In this document: positions 6,268 through 9,252 of the stretch, in pieces | Position numbering within the stretch: the first letter of the stretch is position 1 | How the letters are laid out: every line of letters begins with the position of its first letter | DNA from: DATGFB01 sp032160545 | Lineage (GTDB): Bacteria; Actinomycetota; Actinomycetes; Mycobacteriales; Jatrophihabitantaceae | Reading direction: 5' to 3' | NCBI GenBank assembly: GCA_032160545.1 | Contig: JAVHVN010000117.1 | Span: forward strand, 1-9,252 | Length of the DNA: 9,252 nt | Notes under the pieces: generated by a model | The model's input: only the letters and a program-made list of their open reading frames with translations | Database searches by the model: none | What the model was told of the DNA's origin: nothing | Position numbers and translations under genes: made by a program

Positions 6268-7184
6268 GACGACGCGATGCGGGTGGCGCGCTGACGATCG
6301 AGGACGACCAGCCGGCGGGCGTGACACGACCGCAGCCGCCGCGGCCCGCCGGCGAGACGGCGGAGTCGGTCCCGGCCGTCGTGTCGATGGATCGCGCGGC
6401 CGTTGTGATCGGCGGCCGAACGATCTGGTCCGAGGTGTCGCTGCAGGTCCGGGCCGGTGAGTTCGTGGCGGTGCTGGGGCCCAACGGGGTCGGCAAGTCC
6501 ACCCTGCTCAAGGCCGTGCTGGGGCTGATTGCGGTCAGCAGCGGACGGGCCGAGGTCCTCGGGCAGCGACCGGGCCGCGGCAACGCGGCGATCGGCTACC
6601 TCCCGCAACGCCGCGCGTTCGACCCGTCCACCCGGATCAGGGGAGTGGACATCGTCCGGCTCGGCCTGGACGGCGATCGGTGGGGCACACCGCTACCGGG
6701 CTGGTTGCGCGGCGAACGTGGGCGTGCGGCCCGCGCTCGGGTGGACGAGGTGATCGAGCTCGTCGGCGCGAGCGGCTACGCGCGCCGTCCGATCGGGCAG
6801 TGCTCGGGCGGCGAACAGCAGCGGCTGCTCATCGCGCAGGCGCTGATCCGCCGGCCGGAACTCCTGGTGCTGGACGAGCCTCTCGACAGCCTGGACGTCA
6901 CCAACCAGGCCTCGGTCAGCGCGCTGATCCAGCAGGTGTGCCGCAGCCAGGGGGTCGCCGTGCTGCTCGTCGCGCACGACGTCAATCCGATCCTGCCGTA
7001 CCTCGACAAGGTGATCTATCTGGCTCACGGCGGCGCGGTCATGGGGCCGCCCGAGCAGGTGATCACGGCCGACACCCTCACGATGCTCTACGACACCCCG
7101 ATCGACGTGTTGCGAGACCGGGCCGGGCGCCTGGTCGTCGTCGGCCAGCCCGACACTCCCGCGGAGCACCGGCTACCGCGATGA
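6264..7184 (+). CDS. Metal ABC transporter ATP-binding protein (ZnuC/TroB-like)
   Basis: A 306-residue ATPase that powers the importer. All ABC motifs are intact: Walker A GPNGVGKST starting at residue 72 with Lys78, a Q-loop region at LPQRRAFDP, signature CSGGEQ at 180-185, Walker B Asp204 with catalytic Glu205, D-loop DSLD, and switch His238 (LVAHD). The Q-loop and the segment after it (STRIRGVDIVRLG) follow the ZnuC/MntA-type pattern of metal importers. The GTG start at 6264 overlaps the binding-protein stop (GTGA), implying coupling. It leaves about 40 residues of low-complexity N-terminus before the conserved fold begins near residue 45; starts nearer 6321 or 6388 are possible. Its stop overlaps the next start as ATGA. 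Confidence 0.92.
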   Translation: MRRRDAGGALTIEDDQPAGVTRPQPPRPAGETAESVPAVVSMDRAAVVIGGRTIWSEVSLQVRAGEFVAVLGPNGVGKSTLLKAVLGLIAVSSGRAEVLGQRPGRGNAAIGYLPQRRAFDPSTRIRGVDIVRLGLDGDRWGTPLPGWLRGERGRAARARVDEVIELVGASGYARRPIGQCSGGEQQRLLIAQALIRRPELLVLDEPLDSLDVTNQASVSALIQQVCRSQGVAVLLVAHDVNPILPYLDKVIYLAHGGAVMGPPEQVITADTLTMLYDTPIDVLRDRAGRLVVVGQPDTPAEHRLPR

Positions 7185-8110
7185 CCGGGCTGTCCTGGAA
7201 TCTCGTCGACGACGTGCGCCAGATTCTGGCGTTCCATTTCATGCTCAACGCCCTGCGCGCCGGCACCATCGTGGCGGTGGTGGCGGGCGCCATCGGCTAT
7301 TTCATGGTCCTTCGCCGCCAGGCCTTCGCCGGTCACACCCTCGCGGTCATCGGGTTCCCCGGCGCCGCCGGCGCGACCTGGCTCGGCATCAGCCCCGTGT
7401 TCGGCTACTTCGGCTTCTGCATCGCCGCAGCACTGGTGATCGCCGCGCTGCCGGACGGAGGGCGAGCCAACGCCGGGTTGGGCGGCTACGGCGAGGAATC
7501 GGCCGTGATCGGCACCGTTCAGGCGTTCGCGCTCGCGTGCGGGTTCCTGTTCGTCAGCCTCTACAAGGGGTTCCTCTCCGGGCTCAACAACCTGCTCTTC
7601 GGAACCATCATCGGGGTTTCCGACGATCAGGTGCTCACCCTGCTGATCTCGGGTGTCATCTGCCTGATCGTCCTGGCGCTGCTGGCCAGACCGCTGCTGT
7701 TCAGCTCGGTCGACCGGGACGTCGCGCGTGCACGTGGCGTTCCCGTCCGGCTTGTCGGTGCCGGGTTCCTGGTGCTGCTCGGCGTCGCGGCGGCCGGCAC
7801 CAGCCAGGTCACCGGCAGCCTGCTGGTGTTCGCCCTGCTGGTCGCGCCCGCCGCCGCCGCGGTCCGTCTCACCGCCCGTCCGGCGCTGGGTCTCGTCCTC
7901 TCGGTGTCGATCGCCCTGGCGGTCACCTGGGTAGGGGAGGGCATCGCGTTCTTCTCCCCGTACCCGATCGGGTTCTGGGTCAGCACGCTCGCCTTCGCGA
8001 CGTTCCTGCTCGCCGTCGCGTACCGCGCGGGCGCCGACCGCATCGGCAGGCGCCCGCAGCGGGGCGTGGCTCCGGACGCCGGTGCGCTCGCGGCGACGGG
8101 CACCGCATGA
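7181..8110 (+). CDS. Metal ABC transporter permease, first subunit (ZnuB/TroC family, variant motif)
   Basis: A 309-residue integral membrane protein of the ABC-3 (ZnuB) family, with about seven to eight hydrophobic segments. ATG at 7181 overlaps the ATPase stop. Family landmarks are the N-terminal GYFMVLRRQAF segment, the middle LFGTIIGVSDDQV, and the C-terminal ARPLLFSSVDRDVARARGVP followed by SLLVFALLVAPAAAA, the region that contacts the ATPase. The usual GDALSHA motif after the first membrane segment reads GHTLAVIGFPG here (from Gly51), losing the Asp and the Ser-His pair. The C-terminal tail is polar and alanine/glycine-rich. It is a clear paralogue of the next gene and probably forms a heterodimer with it. 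Substrate cannot be told from this subunit. Confidence 0.9.
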   Translation: MTGLSWNLVDDVRQILAFHFMLNALRAGTIVAVVAGAIGYFMVLRRQAFAGHTLAVIGFPGAAGATWLGISPVFGYFGFCIAAALVIAALPDGGRANAGLGGYGEESAVIGTVQAFALACGFLFVSLYKGFLSGLNNLLFGTIIGVSDDQVLTLLISGVICLIVLALLARPLLFSSVDRDVARARGVPVRLVGAGFLVLLGVAAAGTSQVTGSLLVFALLVAPAAAAVRLTARPALGLVLSVSIALAVTWVGEGIAFFSPYPIGFWVSTLAFATFLLAVAYRAGADRIGRRPQRGVAPDAGALAATGTA

Positions 8111-9012
8111 GGACCTCCGCCGGCCGAGCGGCCGCGAGCGACCCGATCACCGGCCTCAGCCACATGCTCGGCCACCCGTTCATCCAGCACGCCCTGGTCG
8201 CCGGCACCGCGATCGCCCTGCTGTCCGGGCTGGTCGGCTACTTCGTCGTACTTCGCGGGCAGGTCTTCGCCGGCGACGCCCTGTCCCACGTCGCGTACGC
8301 GGGAGCCCTGGCTGCGCTGGCCGCGGGGGTCGACCTGCGATTCGGACTGTTCGCCGCCACTGTCGTCGTCGGCCTCGCACTCGGGCTGCTCGGCGGACGT
8401 GGTGCGACCGATGATGTCGTCATCGGCACCACGTTCGCCTGGGTCCTCGGTCTCGGAGTGTTCTTCCTCGCGTACTACACGACCCACGCGAGCACCGGAA
8501 ACGGCGCCGCGAACGTCAACGTGCTGTTCGGTTCGATCTTCGGCATCAGCGCCGGCGAGGCAGCCACCGCCGCGTGGATCGGCGCCGGACTGATCGTGGT
8601 CCTCGTCGTGATGGCCCGACCCCTGCTCTTCGCGTCGCTCGACCCCGCGGTGGCCGCCGCGCGCGGCGTGCCGGTCCGCGCGCTCGGAGCGCTGTTCCTG
8701 GCCGTCGTGGGCGCGACCGCCGCCGAAGCGACCCAGGCCGTGGGAGCGCTGTTGCTGTTCGGGCTGCTCGCCTCGCCCGCGGCGGCCGCGCAGCGGCTCA
8801 CCGACCGGCCCTGGACCGGCCTCGCGCTGTCCGGCGGGTTGGCGGTGGCAGCCATGTGGGGAGGGCTCGCGCTCGCCTACGCGGCACCGCGGCTGCCCGC
8901 CAGCTTCACGATCATGTCGCTGGCTGCCGCCGAGTACGCCCTCGCCGCCCTGGCGTCCGTCGGGCTGCGCCGCGGCCGCGTCCACCGCAGCGGCGTCGCA
9001 GTCCACGCCTGA
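8107..9012 (+). CDS. Metal ABC transporter permease, second subunit (ZnuB/TroD family)
   Basis: A 301-residue ABC-3 family permease, starting at ATG 8107 inside the ATGA overlap with the first permease. It keeps the canonical FAGDALSHVAYAG motif (Gly56 to His61), then LFGSIFGISAGEA, ARPLLFASLDPAVAAARGVP and ALLLFGLLASPAAAA. These blocks align one to one with those of the first permease, so the pair arose by an old duplication. Two unlike membrane subunits with one ATPase gene is the arrangement of Treponema TroCD; many other metal importers use a homodimer. Last gene of the operon in view. The final residues are basic and cytoplasmic. Confidence 0.91.
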   Translation: MRTSAGRAAASDPITGLSHMLGHPFIQHALVAGTAIALLSGLVGYFVVLRGQVFAGDALSHVAYAGALAALAAGVDLRFGLFAATVVVGLALGLLGGRGATDDVVIGTTFAWVLGLGVFFLAYYTTHASTGNGAANVNVLFGSIFGISAGEAATAAWIGAGLIVVLVVMARPLLFASLDPAVAAARGVPVRALGALFLAVVGATAAEATQAVGALLLFGLLASPAAAAQRLTDRPWTGLALSGGLAVAAMWGGLALAYAAPRLPASFTIMSLAAAEYALAALASVGLRRGRVHRSGVAVHA

Positions 9013-9033
9013 TGCCTGCGGGCGACGGCGTCA

Positions 9034-9065
9034 GGTTCGCACCGACGTCGAACCCTCTCGACGTC
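9034..9065 (+). terminator. Overlapping alternative hairpins after the metal ABC operon
   Basis: GACGTCG (9044-9050) and CGACGTC (9059-9065) form a perfect 7-pair stem with an 8-base loop, 31 bases after the operon stop. A second perfect stem, GGTTCG (9034-9039) with CGAACC (9049-9054), shares bases with the first, so only one can form. There is no U-tract. Probably the operon's 3' end. Confidence 0.35.
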
Positions 9066-9081
9066 TTGCCAGGGGGAATTT

Positions 9082-9094
9082 GGATACCATATCC
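9082..9094. promoter_or_regulatory. 13-base AT-rich inverted repeat, candidate operator
   Basis: GGATA CCA TATCC is a perfect 5-3-5 inverted repeat, conspicuous for its AT content in this GC-rich DNA. It lies 120 bases upstream of the next gene, where a promoter or repressor site would be expected. The shape resembles GntR-type operators, but I cannot name the factor. A second small repeat, CGATC GT GATCG, lies at 9152-9163. Confidence 0.4.
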
Positions 9095-9199
9095 TTCGCG
9101 GTGGTTGGGGGTGTCGTGGTTGCGTCGGGGTGTCCCGGGGCGGGCCGGCCCCGATCGTGATCGAGTGCCATCCCGTGAGCGTCCCGTGTCCCCGTTTGT

Positions 9200-9206
9200 G
9201 GAAGGA
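9200..9206 (+). promoter_or_regulatory. Strong ribosome binding site of the last gene
   Basis: GGAAGGA ends eight bases before the ATG at 9215. It is the best Shine-Dalgarno in the window and makes the start of the truncated gene credible. Confidence 0.7.
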
Positions 9207-9214
9207 ATCGCCGC

Positions 9215-9252
9215 ATGACCAGCGTCCGTGCCGAGCAGCGCATCGTGACCAA
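9215..9252 (+). CDS. Start of an unidentified gene, cut by the window end
   Basis: Only 12 complete codons are visible, encoding MTSVRAEQRIVT. This is too little to assign a family. The start is supported by a strong ribosome binding site and by a 202-base upstream gap with an AT-rich inverted repeat, so it is likely the first gene of its own transcription unit rather than part of the metal operon. Confidence 0.6.
   Translation, partial: MTSVRAEQRIVT

Noticed and set aside
7537..8106. Long frame upstream of the second permease start
   Set aside because: It only overlaps the first permease in another frame; the membrane-protein reading begins at 8107.
9138..9152. GGGCCGGCCC palindrome and surrounding G/C run
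   Set aside because: Simple G/C composition makes such palindromes common here, and nothing in position or extension supports a function.

Overview
The window is GC-rich throughout, with GC-ending codons, GTG starts and tightly overlapping stop/start pairs. Together with the gene content (separate cydD and cydC genes, a DUF929-type thioredoxin-like protein beside a VKOR protein, a TroA-type metal ABC operon) this points to an actinobacterium (Actinomycetota). I cannot fix the genus.

Layout, left to right. (1) Positions 1-2190, plus strand: the 3' end of cydD followed by complete cydC, overlapping by 8 bases. They encode the heterodimeric ABC exporter of thiol reductants needed for cytochrome bd assembly. 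(2) Positions 2191-2403: a short convergent intergenic stretch with hairpins. (3) Positions 2404-4956, minus strand: three co-directional genes, in transcription order a nickel/cobalt permease of the NiCoT family, a membrane-anchored DUF929 thioredoxin-like protein with a CPYC motif, and a small VKOR-family membrane oxidoreductase. A well-preserved cobalamin riboswitch (about 5151-5000, minus strand) lies in the leader of the first gene. (4) Positions 4957-5322: a divergent control region that also holds a TTGACA element and a Zur-like box for the plus-strand operon. (5) Positions 5323-9012, plus strand: a complete metal-cation ABC importer with a lipoprotein binding protein, an ATPase and two paralogous membrane subunits, all joined by GTGA or ATGA overlaps. 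(6) Positions 9013-9214: an intergenic stretch with overlapping hairpins and a 13-base AT-rich inverted repeat, then the first 12 codons of a further gene with a strong ribosome binding site.

How the parts fit. The central region is a metal-uptake locus with two divergent arms: a B12-controlled cobalt (or nickel) permease, and an ABC importer whose binding protein carries a His, His, Glu, Glu ligand set. The DUF929/VKOR pair looks like an oxidative protein-folding module for the cell-envelope side of the membrane: VKOR would reoxidise the CXXC protein and pass electrons to quinone. Its position behind a cobalt permease and a B12 riboswitch is the least expected feature of the window. The adjacent cydDC genes also act on envelope thiol redox balance, but they belong to a separate, convergent transcription unit.

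I found no tRNA, rRNA, CRISPR array, insertion sequence or prophage remnant.
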